Shown here: one piece after another, positions 50,861 to 59,919 of the stretch
How positions within the stretch are numbered: the stretch's first letter is position 1
Layout of the letters: each line of letters starts with the position of its first letter
Assembly (NCBI RefSeq): GCF_022347565.1
Contig: NZ_JAKRGH010000018.1
Coordinates: 28,676 to 92,675 of the forward strand
Length of the DNA stretch: 64,000 nucleotides
DNA from: Vibrio sp. Of7-15
GTDB taxonomy: Bacteria; Pseudomonadota; Gammaproteobacteria; Enterobacterales; Vibrionaceae
Direction of reading: 5' to 3'
Position numbers and translations under genes: made by a program
Notes under the pieces: model-generated
Seen by the model: the letters and a program-made list of their open reading frames with translations, nothing else
Databases searched by the model: none
Told to the model about the DNA's origin: nothing

Positions 50861-52576
50861 TTATTTAAGCTGTGCTTTTACGTGAGCAACAATGTTGTCG
50901 ATCTCAACACTTACTTTTTCACCATCACGGCGGTTTTTGTATTCAAAGTTACCTTCATCAATGCTGCGATCGCCGATCACAACAGTATGAGGGATACCGA
51001 TAAGCTCGATGTCTTTGAACATAACGCCAGGGCGCTCTTTACGATCATCAAATAATACTTCAATGCCAGCTGCTGTTAGCTCTGCATACAGTTCTTCTGC
51101 TGCTTGCTTAACACGCTCAGATTTGTGCATGTTCATTGGCACGATAGCGACTTGGAATGGAGCCAGCGCTTCAGGCCAAATGATGCCGAATTTATCGTGG
51201 TTTTGCTCAATAGCAGAAGCCACAACACGTGATACACCGATACCGTAGCAGCCCATTTCTAGAGTCACGTTCTTGCCATCAGGACCAAGCACGTGACAGT
51301 TCATCTTCTCAGAGTAGTTTGTACCCAGTTGGAAGATATGACCCACTTCGATACCACGCTTAAGAAGAATAGTACCTTGGCCACATGGACTTGGATCGCC
51401 TTCTACTACGTTACGTAGATCTTCGATTTGTCCCAGTTCAACATCGCGGCCCCAGTTAATGCCAAAATAGTGTTTGCCATCAACGTTAGCACCCGCACCG
51501 AAATCACTCATTGCTGCGACAGAGCGGTCAACAATAAATGGCAGCTTTAGACCTACAGGGCCTAGTGAACCAGGGCCTGCACCGACAAGCGCACGGATTT
51601 CAGCTTCTTCAGCCATTTCTAATGGAGAAGCAACTTGTGGTAGGTTTTCGGCTTTAATTTCATTTAGCTCATGATCGCCACGGATGATCAGCGCAACGAT
51701 ATCAGCGTCTACTTCATCAGAAGCTTTCACGAATAAAGTTTTAACGGTTTTCTCGATAGCAAGGCCGTGTTGTTCTACTAGCTCTGCAATGGTTTTTGCA
51801 TTTGGTGTATCAACCAGCTCCATTTCTTGAGTTGGAGAGGCACGTTCACCTGCTGGCGCCAAAGCTTCCGCTTTTTCGATATTTGCAGCGTAGTCAGATT
51901 CAGAAGAGAAGGCGATTAGGTCTTCGCCACTTTCAGCAAGTACATGGAACTCATGAGAGCCGTTACCACCGATAGCGCCAGTGTCAGCCAGTACTGGACG
52001 GTAATCAAGCCCCATACGGTCGAATGCTCGGCAGTAAGCTTCGTGCATTGCTTCGTAAGATTTTTCTAGACCTTCTTTGTCGATGTCAAAGCTGTATGCA
52101 TCCATCATCGAGAATTCACGTGCACGCATGACACCAAAGCGAGGGCGTCGTTCATCACGGAATTTGGTCTGGATTTGGTACAGGTTCAGTGGAAGTTGTT
52201 TGTAAGAGTTTACTTCGTTACGAACAAGGCTTGTGATCACTTCTTCTGCTGTTGGGCTAAGCACAAACGGACGGTCATGGCGATCAGTTAAGCGAAGCAG
52301 TTCAGCACCCATCTTCTCAGAGCGGCCTGTCTCTTCCCATAGCTCAAAAGGTTGAACAACGGGCATTAACGTTTCAACAGCGCCTCCGTTGTTGATCTCT
52401 TCACGAACAATGTTTTCGACTTTACGCAGTACACGTAGACCAGTAGGTAGCCAAGTATATAGACCTGAAGCTAGCTTACGGATCATACCTGCACGTAGCA
52501 TCAGCTGGTGGCTGATGACTTCAGCGTCGTTTGGTGTCTCCTTCAGGGTAGAAAGAAGATAGTTACTGGTACGCAT
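50861..52576 (-). CDS. proS: Proline-tRNA ligase
   Basis: Class II aminoacyl-tRNA synthetase with an inserted editing domain (about 220-405) that clears Ala-tRNA-Pro. Motif 2 lies in [20 protein letters not shown] and motif 3 in [12 protein letters not shown]. The insertion contains [22 protein letters not shown]. The ATG at 52576 ([15 protein letters not shown]) gives 571 residues and the family N-terminus; a start 9 bases upstream is also open. Neighbour of trmO, as in E. coli. Confidence 0.96.
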   Translation of the reverse strand: MRTSNYLLSTLKETPNDAEVISHQLMLRAGMIRKLASGLYTWLPTGLRVLRKVENIVREEINNGGAVETLMPVVQPFELWEETGRSEKMGAELLRLTDRHDRPFVLSPTAEEVITSLVRNEVNSYKQLPLNLYQIQTKFRDERRPRFGVMRAREFSMMDAYSFDIDKEGLEKSYEAMHEAYCRAFDRMGLDYRPVLADTGAIGGNGSHEFHVLAESGEDLIAFSSESDYAANIEKAEALAPAGERASPTQEMELVDTPNAKTIAELVEQHGLAIEKTVKTLFVKASDEVDADIVALIIRGDHELNEIKAENLPQVASPLEMAEEAEIRALVGAGPGSLGPVGLKLPFIVDRSVAAMSDFGAGANVDGKHYFGINWGRDVELGQIEDLRNVVEGDPSPCGQGTILLKRGIEVGHIFQLGTNYSEKMNCHVLGPDGKNVTLEMGCYGIGVSRVVASAIEQNHDKFGIIWPEALAPFQVAIVPMNMHKSERVKQAAEELYAELTAAGIEVLFDDRKERPGVMFKDIELIGIPHTVVIGDRSIDEGNFEYKNRRDGEKVSVEIDNIVAHVKAQLK

Positions 52577-52818
52577 TGATGGCATCCGTTTGTTGGAGGG
52601 AAAGATAAACTCTCGTTGGACCTAATGTCTCATTCGGAGTAATTTGATTAAGCGAACTATACTATCAGCCAATTTATGATCTCAAAAGGGTTCTATACCG
52701 AAACGGCTTTAAAATACTCAGAAATACGCTTTTGGTAATTCCTTTTGAGCGTGATACCGAGAGTTTCAGCTTTTATATTTCATCTGTTCGGGTGAACCCT
52801 CCCGGTTTTATGCCTGCT

Positions 52819-53523
52819 CTATTCGGAGAGAGGGAAGACACCAGTGACAATGATATTGTCTAATTTCACCACGAATTTTACATTCAAATCGAACAGATTA
52901 ACGGCATATTCTTTGTTGTCTTCTTTGCTTTTTTTGTAAGCAGGGCGGGGATCTTGGCTCAACACTTCTTTTATCACTGCTTTTACTTGTTTCTGGTTGT
53001 TATGTTGGTGAAGTTGAGTCAAGGCTTGCTCAGAAAAGTTTACATCTAAAAGTTCAGGAGCACGCTCTGCGAATCCGCCAATGGCATCGGGGATAGCGTC
53101 TGAATAAGGGACGTAAGGTTTGATATCAATGATGGGAGTGCCTTCCACTAAATCTACGCTGCCGAGCTCCAAGGTCGTTTGATCTTTTTCTTGTATTACA
53201 CCTTTTAGTTCAACGGCTGACATGCCAATGCCATTGGGCCGAAAGGTGGCTCGTGAAGCAAACACACCAATACGTTCATTACCTCCTAACCGTGGTGGTC
53301 TAACAGTCGGTCTCCAACCAGCATCTAGGTTTTGATCAAATAAAAATAACAGCCACACATGAGAAAATTGCTCAATGCCACGCACCGACTCAGGGGTATT
53401 GGCAGCGCCCGTTAAGGTTAGGTAAGCTGTAGTACTGGGTGCTAATCGAGGTTGTCGAGGGACAGCAAACTTTTCTTTATATGGAGAGTGGATGACGCCG
53501 ATTGGATCGAGTGTGTAGGTCAT
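52819..53523 (-). CDS. trmO: tRNA (adenine(37)-N6)-methyltransferase TrmO
   Basis: SAM-dependent enzyme that N6-methylates the t6A37 of tRNA-Thr(GGU). The 234-residue protein contains the barrel-fold segments IGVIHSPYKEKFAVPRQPR, FDQNLDAGWRPTVRPPRLGG and IGVFASRATFRPNGIGMS of the TrmO/TsaA family, and a C-terminal DPRPAYKKSKEDN segment. The gene follows the proS-trmO order of E. coli. It is divergent from rpmE2; E. coli has rcsF here, which is absent. Confidence 0.95.
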   Translation of the reverse strand: MTYTLDPIGVIHSPYKEKFAVPRQPRLAPSTTAYLTLTGAANTPESVRGIEQFSHVWLLFLFDQNLDAGWRPTVRPPRLGGNERIGVFASRATFRPNGIGMSAVELKGVIQEKDQTTLELGSVDLVEGTPIIDIKPYVPYSDAIPDAIGGFAERAPELLDVNFSEQALTQLHQHNNQKQVKAVIKEVLSQDPRPAYKKSKEDNKEYAVNLFDLNVKFVVKLDNIIVTGVFPLSE

Positions 53524-53612
53524 AGTGTTGTTCTCAAATTCTTATTGCGGCGACTTTACCATAAAAAATATCTTGATCTTTAACTGAGAATTATTATTAA
53601 ATAGAAATCATT

Positions 53613-53630
53613 GAAATGTTATAACATAAC
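53613..53630. promoter_or_regulatory. Zur operator upstream of rpmE2-rpmJ2
   Basis: GAAATGTTATAACATAAC contains the perfect palindrome ATGTTATAACAT (53616-53627) and matches the gamma-proteobacterial Zur box. It is about 50 bases before the zinc-independent ribosomal protein genes, the expected target. Confidence 0.75.
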
Positions 53631-53678
53631 AAGATGGCTTGGTCGTTAATAACCGTTAAATGAGATAAGGATTTGATC

Positions 53679-53936
53679 ATGAAAGAAGGCATCCACCCAG
53701 AATACCGACCTGTTGTTTTTCACGATACCAGTGTTGATAAATACTTTGTCATTGGCTCTACGTTGCAAACTGACCGAACCATTACATGGGAAGACGGTAA
53801 AGAGTACCCGTATATGACTCTTGATGTCTCTGCTGAATCTCACCCGTTTTATACTGGTAAGCAGCGCGTGGCGAATAAAGAAGGTCGTATTGCGAACTTC
53901 AATCGTCGTTTCGGGGCACTGAAGGGGCAGAAATAA
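53679..53936 (+). CDS. rpmE2: Zinc-independent 50S ribosomal protein L31 type B
   Basis: Replacement L31 used when zinc is scarce. The 85-residue protein starts [20 protein letters not shown] and has no CxxC zinc motif, the defining difference from the zinc-binding L31. The [18 protein letters not shown]-terminus is typical. The ATG at 53679 is preceded by AAGG at an ideal distance; a TTG two codons earlier is unlikely. Expression is probably Zur-controlled through the box at 53613-53630. Its stop overlaps the rpmJ2 start (TAATG). Confidence 0.95.
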   Translation: MKEGIHPEYRPVVFHDTSVDKYFVIGSTLQTDRTITWEDGKEYPYMTLDVSAESHPFYTGKQRVANKEGRIANFNRRFGALKGQK

Positions 53937-54076
53937 TGAAAGTATTAAGCTCCCTGAAAAGTGCGAAAAACCGTCACCGTGATTGTCAAGTTGTGAAGCG
54001 TCGTGGACGAGTGTATGTGATTTGCAAATCAAACCCTCGATTCAAAGCGGTGCAAGGTAAAGTGAAAAAGAAATAA
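53936..54076 (+). CDS. rpmJ2: Zinc-independent 50S ribosomal protein L36 type B
   Basis: A 46-residue L36 paralogue, too short for routine calling, starting [20 protein letters not shown]. The zinc ligands of standard L36 are partly lost: the first Cys is gone and the final His is replaced (NPRFKAVQ), so it should not bind zinc. The start codon overlaps the rpmE2 stop, which gives tight translational coupling. A strong terminator follows. Confidence 0.93.
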   Translation: MKVLSSLKSAKNRHRDCQVVKRRGRVYVICKSNPRFKAVQGKVKKK

Positions 54077-54103
54077 CGCCTGAAAACGTTGGTTGGCTGA
54101 TAT

Positions 54104-54136
54104 AAAAAAGGTTGACGATAAACGTCAACCTTTTTT
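54104..54136. terminator. Bidirectional terminator between rpmJ2 and metQ
   Basis: A perfect 14-bp stem AAAAAAGGTTGACG with CGTCAACCTTTTTT around a 5-base loop. Symmetric A- and T-runs serve both convergent units. Confidence 0.9.
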
Positions 54137-54161
54137 GTTTTACGTGATGCAAAGTGAAGGG

Positions 54162-54971
54162 TTACCAGCCTTTAACAATACCGCCTTTGAAAGTTTCAAA
54201 TGCCGCTTGGTACACTTCTTCTGTTTGGTAAGATTTAACAAACGTTTTCACATTTTCAGCATTCACATTGTCTTGACGAGCAACAATCAAGTTTACGTAT
54301 GGAGACTCTTTGTTTTCAACAAACACACCGTCTTTTTCTGGCGTCAGGTTAATGCTGCTCGCGTAAGTGGTGTTGATGATAGACAAAGTAACGTCATCCA
54401 GTGAGCGTGGTAGCTGAGCCGCATCCAGTTCAACAATTTCAATGTTTTTCGGGTTAGTTGCAATATCACGAACCGTTGCAGCAAGACCTGCCCCTTCTTT
54501 AAGAGTTAACAGACCTTGTTGCTCAAGTAGAAGCAGTGAGCGGCCAAGGTTTGTTGGATCGTTTGGTACTGCAATGCGTGCACCGTCTTCAATGCTAGCA
54601 ACGTCTGTGACTTTTTTAGAATAACCCGCAATTGGGTAAACAAACGTGTTGCCTGCGATTTCTAGCTTGTAACCACGGTCAATCACTTGCTGATCTAGGT
54701 ATGGCTTGTGTTGGAATGCATTGATATCAATAGAGCCATCATCCAGAGCCGCATTGGGTGTTACGTAATCGGTAAAAGTAACCAGTTCAACGTTTAGGTT
54801 GTATTGCTCTTTAGCCACTTTTGCTGCTACTTCAGCAACTTGTGCCTCAGCACCTGCCATTACACCTACTTTGATTGTGTTCACATCAACTTCTTTTTCA
54901 CCACAACCTGCTAGAACTAATGTAGATGCAATACCCGCAACGGCAGCTAGGTTTTTTAATGTAAATTTCAT
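54162..54971 (-). CDS. metQ: Methionine ABC transporter substrate-binding lipoprotein MetQ
   Basis: Periplasmic binding lipoprotein for L- and D-methionine. The lipobox LAGC is at residues 20-23. The binding fold starts IKVGVMAGAEAQVAEVAAKVA and includes DYVTPNAALDDGSIDINAFQHKP, the conserved NlpA-type motif. Length 269. Strong AAGGAG site. Last gene of metNIQ; the gap of 60 bases from metI is the largest in the operon. Confidence 0.95.
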   Translation of the reverse strand: MKFTLKNLAAVAGIASTLVLAGCGEKEVDVNTIKVGVMAGAEAQVAEVAAKVAKEQYNLNVELVTFTDYVTPNAALDDGSIDINAFQHKPYLDQQVIDRGYKLEIAGNTFVYPIAGYSKKVTDVASIEDGARIAVPNDPTNLGRSLLLLEQQGLLTLKEGAGLAATVRDIATNPKNIEIVELDAAQLPRSLDDVTLSIINTTYASSINLTPEKDGVFVENKESPYVNLIVARQDNVNAENVKTFVKSYQTEEVYQAAFETFKGGIVKGW

Positions 54972-55031
54972 CGATATCTCCTTATTAAATTTTCCAACTC
55001 ATGTTGTATTTGTACAGCTGTCTACGCTGTT

Positions 55032-55709
55032 TTATCTGTGATCTACACGGCGAACAAGGGCATCACCGGCAGATTGAATGATTTGTACCAGTACGATCAG
55101 CATGACTACGGTTACGGCCATGATGGTTAGATCATAACGATGGAAGCCATAGCGGATGGCTACGTCTCCTAAACCGCCACCGCCGACAGTACCAGCCATT
55201 GCTGAGTAGCTCACAAGAGTGACCAGAGTTATGGTGACTGAGTTTAAAATGGTTGGTAGTGCTTCAGGCAATAACACCTTAGTGATGATTTGCATTGGTG
55301 TCGCCCCCATAGACTGAGCCGCTTCCACTAATCCCGTCGATACTTCAATCAATGCACCTTCTATTAAACGAGCAACAAAAGGAATAGCACCAATAGTCAA
55401 AGGTACGATGGCCGCGGTAGTACCGATAAAGCTACCTACAAGCAGTTTGGTAAACGGAATAATGGCTACCATCAATACGAGGAACGGCACAGAGCGACCA
55501 ATATTAACAATGGCACCCAATATTTTGTTTACGTGCACATGTTCTAGCAGGCCACCTTTTTTCGTAATGTGTAGGATCACACCAAGTGGAATTCCAACCG
55601 CAAAACCAATGACACCTGAAAATAAGACCATATAAATGGTTTGCCAGGTGGCTTCAAGTAATAAGCCTGCGTTTAAGCCAAGCCACTCTGAAATTGCATT
55701 AAATGACAT
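55032..55709 (-). CDS. metI: Methionine ABC transporter permease MetI
   Basis: Inner-membrane permease of the methionine importer, 225 residues with five membrane helices. The EAA-type coupling loop is [25 protein letters not shown] (about 129-150). The gene overlaps the end of metN by 11 bases, so it is translationally coupled. Confidence 0.96.
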   Translation of the reverse strand: MSFNAISEWLGLNAGLLLEATWQTIYMVLFSGVIGFAVGIPLGVILHITKKGGLLEHVHVNKILGAIVNIGRSVPFLVLMVAIIPFTKLLVGSFIGTTAAIVPLTIGAIPFVARLIEGALIEVSTGLVEAAQSMGATPMQIITKVLLPEALPTILNSVTITLVTLVSYSAMAGTVGGGGLGDVAIRYGFHRYDLTIMAVTVVMLIVLVQIIQSAGDALVRRVDHR

Positions 55710-56733
55710 AGCCTAATACCTCTACTTTTACTTTATGTTCCCGCAGGAATTGAACTGCTTGGTTTGTTGCTTCATCTGTACCGAAAAACTCAGCCAACAT
55801 TAAGCCAAATTTAACGCCGCCAGCGTAATCAATGTCTGAGCTTAGAATGCTGATATCAATGCTGAACTCACGTGCAATTTGGCTAATTAGTGGGGCATCG
55901 ACGGTTGCACCTGTAAACTCTAAACGAACTAGTGGGTAGCTGCCTTCGACACGCTCTTTCTGAAGGCGAGCTTGGAAGTCTTCAGGAATGGATAAATCCA
56001 ATGTTGCACGAATGAATTCACGAGCTAATTCTGTTTTTGGGTGAGCAAAAATATCACTAACCGGGCCTTTTTCTACTAGTTCACCACCACCAATAATGGC
56101 TACTTCATGACAGATGTTTTTTACGACGTCCATTTCATGGGTGATTAAAAGAATAGTGATGTTCAGTTTACGATTGATCTCTTTTAGCAACTCAAGAATA
56201 GATTGAGTCGTTGCTGGATCCAAGGCGCTGGTGGCTTCATCACAAAGTAATACTTTAGGATCCGATGCCAGTGCACGGGCAATGGCAACACGCTGTTTTT
56301 GGCCGCCACTTAAATTGGCAGGGTAGGTATCGTGCTTGTCGGCCAGCCCTACTAAAGCCAGAAGCTCAGTGACTTTGTTTTTGGTTTTGTCAGCGTCTAC
56401 TTTTGCTAGCTCAAGAGGTAAAGCAACATTATTGAAAACGGTGCGAGACGATAACAAATTAAAGTGTTGGAAAATCATGCCAATATTACGGCGAGCTTTA
56501 CTTAGTTCGCGGTTTGATAGCTTGGTTAAATCGGTGCCATCAACAATTACTTCACCACTGGTTGGCTTTTCTAACATGTTAACACAACGAATCAGTGTGC
56601 TTTTCCCTGCACCAGACGATCCAATTACGCCAAAAATAGCGCCTTGTGGAATATGAAGGTTAATCTCTTTCAGAGCATGAATCTCCTTTGCTCCTTGGTA
56701 AAAAACCTTATTTACGTGATTAATTTCAATCAT
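55699..56733 (-). CDS. metN: Methionine ABC transporter ATP-binding protein MetN
   Basis: ATPase of the methionine importer. Walker A is [13 protein letters not shown] (about 38), the signature is [15 protein letters not shown] (about 140) and Walker B is [13 protein letters not shown]. The C-terminal NIL domain (about 265-344) senses methionine and trans-inhibits transport. Length 344 as in E. coli. Promoter region carries Met boxes. First gene of metNIQ. Confidence 0.97.
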   Translation of the reverse strand: MIEINHVNKVFYQGAKEIHALKEINLHIPQGAIFGVIGSSGAGKSTLIRCVNMLEKPTSGEVIVDGTDLTKLSNRELSKARRNIGMIFQHFNLLSSRTVFNNVALPLELAKVDADKTKNKVTELLALVGLADKHDTYPANLSGGQKQRVAIARALASDPKVLLCDEATSALDPATTQSILELLKEINRKLNITILLITHEMDVVKNICHEVAIIGGGELVEKGPVSDIFAHPKTELAREFIRATLDLSIPEDFQARLQKERVEGSYPLVRLEFTGATVDAPLISQIAREFSIDISILSSDIDYAGGVKFGLMLAEFFGTDEATNQAVQFLREHKVKVEVLGYVI

Positions 56734-56858
56734 GAGACATCCTGGATTGGGTGCGAAAGCTCGCTATTTTACAGTCACTTTTAGATACATTTTTACGAAA
56801 AGTTGAGACAGTTCGCATTGATAATCCGATGCTATGAGCTATACGTAATTAAGTCAAT

Positions 56859-56890
56859 AGATATTTTTACGTCTAGACGTCTAAACGGTG
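56859..56890. promoter_or_regulatory. MetJ operator (tandem met boxes)
   Basis: Four 8-bp units in register, with a perfect AGACGTCT at 56875-56882 flanked by TTACGTCT and AAACGGTG. Lies between metN (minus) and gmhB (plus). MetJ with S-adenosylmethionine represses methionine genes. Confidence 0.75.
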
Positions 56891-56960
56891 AAAAGCACGT
56901 GAATCATTCGGCAAAGCATGGGATAATTTTGGGAAACGGGTCATTTCAGAGGGCTATATT

Positions 56961-57512
56961 TTGGCCAAACCAGCAGTATTTATCGATCGTGATGGTGTGA
57001 TTAATGTAGATCACGGTTATGTACATAAAGTCGATGATTTTGAGTATGTCGATGGGGTGTTCGAAGCGACACGTAAACTGAAAGAAATGGGTTACTTATT
57101 GGTTCTTGTCACGAACCAATCAGGCATTGCTCGTGGTATGTTCAGTGAAGATGAATTTATGTCGCTAACAGAATGGATGGATTGGAACTTTGTTGATAAT
57201 GGCGTCGAGTTTGATGGCATCTATTACTGTCCGCATCATCCAGAGCATGGGGTTGGGGATTACAAGCAAGATTGTGATTGCCGTAAGCCAAAGCCAGGCA
57301 TGTTTAATACCGCAAAGTCGTTTTTAAAAATCGATATGGATAACTCGGTAATGATTGGTGATAAAGCCGAAGACATGATGGCAGCAGAAGCAGCAGGAGT
57401 TGGTACTCGTATTTTGGTTAAAACGGGTAAGCCAGTTACTGAAAAAGGGGAGCTATTGGCATCCGCTGTGCTAGATAGCATTGCCGATGTGCCTGCATTT
57501 TTAGCGAAGTAA
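56961..57512 (+). CDS. gmhB: D-glycero-beta-D-manno-heptose 1,7-bisphosphate 7-phosphatase
   Basis: HAD-family phosphatase in the ADP-heptose pathway for LPS inner core. Nucleophile D9 and acid D11 are in FIDRDGVIN. The zinc site is C90 and H92 ([10 protein letters not shown]) with C105 and C107 ([10 protein letters not shown]). Later HAD motifs are [17 protein letters not shown]. Start is TTG with GAGGG 8 bases upstream, giving 183 residues. Standing beside metNIQ and an rRNA operon, as in E. coli. Confidence 0.94.
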   Translation: MAKPAVFIDRDGVINVDHGYVHKVDDFEYVDGVFEATRKLKEMGYLLVLVTNQSGIARGMFSEDEFMSLTEWMDWNFVDNGVEFDGIYYCPHHPEHGVGDYKQDCDCRKPKPGMFNTAKSFLKIDMDNSVMIGDKAEDMMAAEAAGVGTRILVKTGKPVTEKGELLASAVLDSIADVPAFLAK

Positions 57513-57540
57513 ATCCATTTTTACAGAACTGTGATATCAA

Positions 57541-57564
57541 GGGCCATTTTTATGGCTCTTTTTA
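57541..57564 (+). terminator. Intrinsic terminator of gmhB
   Basis: GGGCCAT-tttt-ATGGCTC hairpin (one G-U pair) then five T. Confidence 0.75.
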
Positions 57565-57697
57565 GATTTGGGATCCAACAGGATTAATTTTTGACACTAA
57601 TGTAACAATCTGGCTTATTTCATTTCACACCACTTTCTTTTCTTGTCTCATTTTTGCAAACTGCATCTTATTCTCTAGTATTCCAGTAACGTAAAGC

Positions 57698-57734
57698 TAT
57701 TTTATATTAAAATAACAGGTTGTTAATTGTCAAC
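57698..57734. promoter_or_regulatory. Two dyads upstream of the peptide ABC transporter
   Basis: TATTTTA/TAAAATA (57698-57714, 7-bp arms) and, directly downstream, GTTGTTAATTGTCAAC (57719-57734) with 4-bp outer arms. They lie about 60-100 bases before the first permease. Possible promoter or operator; no known consensus assigned. Confidence 0.35.
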
Positions 57735-57795
57735 TTTAGCTTTAAATTCAGTTGGTTAGTGGTTTCTGAACATAAGGATATGGGGCTATATTGCG

Positions 57796-58827
57796 ATGAT
57801 TTCTTATCTGTTACGACGATTGTTGTTAATCGTACCTACATTTATCGGTATTACGCTGCTGATTTTCACCTTGACTCGTTTTGTGCCAGGTGGCCCAGTT
57901 GAGCGAATGATACTTAACCTTCAGATGCAAAGTGCGTCTTCTGAAACGGGTGGCACAAGCAGTGTGACTGAAGGCAATAATGCCTTATCAGAAGATCAAA
58001 TTGCTGAATTGAATGCATTTTATGGTTTAGACAAGCCTGTTATTGAAGCGTACATCGAGTGGTTAGGTAAGCTAGTGGTGTTTGATTTTGGTGAATCAAC
58101 CCGTTATTACGAGCCCGTTATCGATATGATTGCAGAGCGTCTACCTGTCTCTCTTTTCTATGGTTTAGCGACTTTTTTGATCAGTTATTTGATTTCAATT
58201 CCACTTGGTTATCTTAAAGCACTCAAACACGGCAGTGTGCTTGATTCATCCAGCTCTATTGTCATCTTTGTTGGTTTTGCACTACCGGGCTATGTGATCG
58301 GGGTGTTATTGATCAGCTTATTTGGTTACCAGCTTGAATGGTTTCCTATGGGCGGTTTTATAGGCGATGACTTTGAAGATCTAGAACTCTTCGGCCAAAT
58401 AAAAGATGTATTGTGGCATGCGGTCTTGCCTTTAACTTGTTATCTCATTGGTGACTTTGCCTTACTCACCATGACAATGAAAAATAACTTAATGGAAAAC
58501 CTTGCGGCAGATTACGTTCGTACTGCCATTGCAAAAGGTTTACCGTTCCGTCAGGCAGTTCGTAAACACGCATTGCGTAACAGCTTAATACCAGTGGCGA
58601 GTCATTTTGGTAACTCATTAATGTTCTTCATGACGGGGTCGTTTTTAATTGAAGTAATTTTCAACATCGATGGTATTGGTTTACTGGGTTATGAAGCGAT
58701 TGTGGAGCGAGATTATCCAGTGGTGATGGGTATTTTTGCAATCAACGCCATGATGCTGATGTTAGGTAATATTTTATCTGATATTTGTGTTGCCCTTGTT
58801 GATCCACGTGTGAAGTTTGGAGCGTAA
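57796..58827 (+). CDS. Peptide ABC transporter permease, YejB/DppB-like
   Basis: First permease of a peptide-type importer. It has 343 residues and starts MISYLLRRLLLIVPTFIGITLLIF with the DppB-type first helix, followed by a large periplasmic segment and five more helices. The coupling loop is ADYVRTAIAKGLPFRQAVRKHALRN (about 233-257). The N-domain spacer (EQIAELNAFYGLDKP-like, SEDQIAELNAFYGLDKP) matches YejB. Two bases separate it from the next permease. Confidence 0.9.
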   Translation: MISYLLRRLLLIVPTFIGITLLIFTLTRFVPGGPVERMILNLQMQSASSETGGTSSVTEGNNALSEDQIAELNAFYGLDKPVIEAYIEWLGKLVVFDFGESTRYYEPVIDMIAERLPVSLFYGLATFLISYLISIPLGYLKALKHGSVLDSSSSIVIFVGFALPGYVIGVLLISLFGYQLEWFPMGGFIGDDFEDLELFGQIKDVLWHAVLPLTCYLIGDFALLTMTMKNNLMENLAADYVRTAIAKGLPFRQAVRKHALRNSLIPVASHFGNSLMFFMTGSFLIEVIFNIDGIGLLGYEAIVERDYPVVMGIFAINAMMLMLGNILSDICVALVDPRVKFGA

Positions 58828-58829
58828 TT

Positions 58830-59873
58830 ATGATCAATATCAGTCCATTAACTCATAAAAAAATTCAGCGTTTTAAAGGTATTAAGCGAGGCTATTGGTC
58901 TTTTAATATTTTGCTTGTTTTACTATTGGTTGCGTGTTTTGCAGAGTTACTTGTCAATAGCCGAGCAATTGTGGTGAGCTACCAAGGTGAACTGCATTTT
59001 CCAACTTACACAGCGGTGAAGTCTGGTGAGACGTTCGGGTTACCTTATCAGCACGAAACTAACTACCGTGACCTAAAAGAGCAGTTTGCAGAGCAAGATA
59101 ATGGTGACTTTGTCATTATGCCACCAATCCCATGGAACCCGTATGAACAAGACTTTAGCGGAGATTTTCCACCAGTAGCCCCAAGCTTTGAAGATAATCA
59201 TTATTTAGGTACGGACACGGTTGGTCGCGATATTGCCGCGAGATTGATTTATGGCTTTCGAATTGCGATTGGCTTTGCGTTGATCACGTTGGCAATTTCG
59301 TACGCGATTGGTGTTTCTGTTGGTTGTGCGATGGGGTATTTCGGCGGCAAATTTGATCTCTTCTTCCAGCGTTTTATTGAGATTTGGTCTATGGTGCCAT
59401 TCCTATACGTGATCATGATCCTTGTTTCGATTATGAAGCCAAGCTTTATGCTGTTTACCATGATAAACGTGATGTTTGGTTGGATGGGGATGACATGGTA
59501 CATGCGAACCATGACCTATAAGGAAAAAGCGCGCGAATATGTCATGGCTGCCAAAGCACTAGGGGCATCAAATTGGCGTATTCTGTTCAACCATATCCTA
59601 CCGAATACTATGGTTATGATTGTTACTTTGGCCCCATTTACCATCGTAGCCAACATTACCGCATTAACTGCATTAGATTATTTAGGTTTAGGTCTAATGC
59701 CACCAACCCCAAGTTGGGGAGAATTACTGCAACAAGGTAAATCTAATTTAGATTCCCCATGGATTGCAGCCTCTGTAGTAACAGCGATTGTGGCTGTTCT
59801 GATTATGGTTACTTTTATAGGTGAAGCGATTCGTGAAGCCTTTGATCCGAAAAAGTACACCCGATACATCTAA
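58830..59873 (+). CDS. Peptide ABC transporter permease, YejE/DppC-like
   Basis: Second permease of the importer, 347 residues. A long periplasmic insertion follows the first helix (about 50-130), typical of YejE. The transmembrane core ends with the coupling loop EYVMAAKALGASNWRILFNHILPN and DYLGLGLMPPTPSWGELLQ. The TMs give the expected six helices. Overlap with the SBP gene frame is only in the extended ORF; the real SBP start lies after its stop. Confidence 0.9.
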   Translation: MINISPLTHKKIQRFKGIKRGYWSFNILLVLLLVACFAELLVNSRAIVVSYQGELHFPTYTAVKSGETFGLPYQHETNYRDLKEQFAEQDNGDFVIMPPIPWNPYEQDFSGDFPPVAPSFEDNHYLGTDTVGRDIAARLIYGFRIAIGFALITLAISYAIGVSVGCAMGYFGGKFDLFFQRFIEIWSMVPFLYVIMILVSIMKPSFMLFTMINVMFGWMGMTWYMRTMTYKEKAREYVMAAKALGASNWRILFNHILPNTMVMIVTLAPFTIVANITALTALDYLGLGLMPPTPSWGELLQQGKSNLDSPWIAASVVTAIVAVLIMVTFIGEAIREAFDPKKYTRYI

Positions 59874-59919
59874 TATGAAGCACTGTAAAGTGAACAATAA
59901 AACAGACAAGGATGTGATG

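Noticed and set aside
59821..59919. Longer start for the solute-binding protein
   Set aside because: It would overlap the end of the permease and bury the signal peptide; AAGGA points to 59920.
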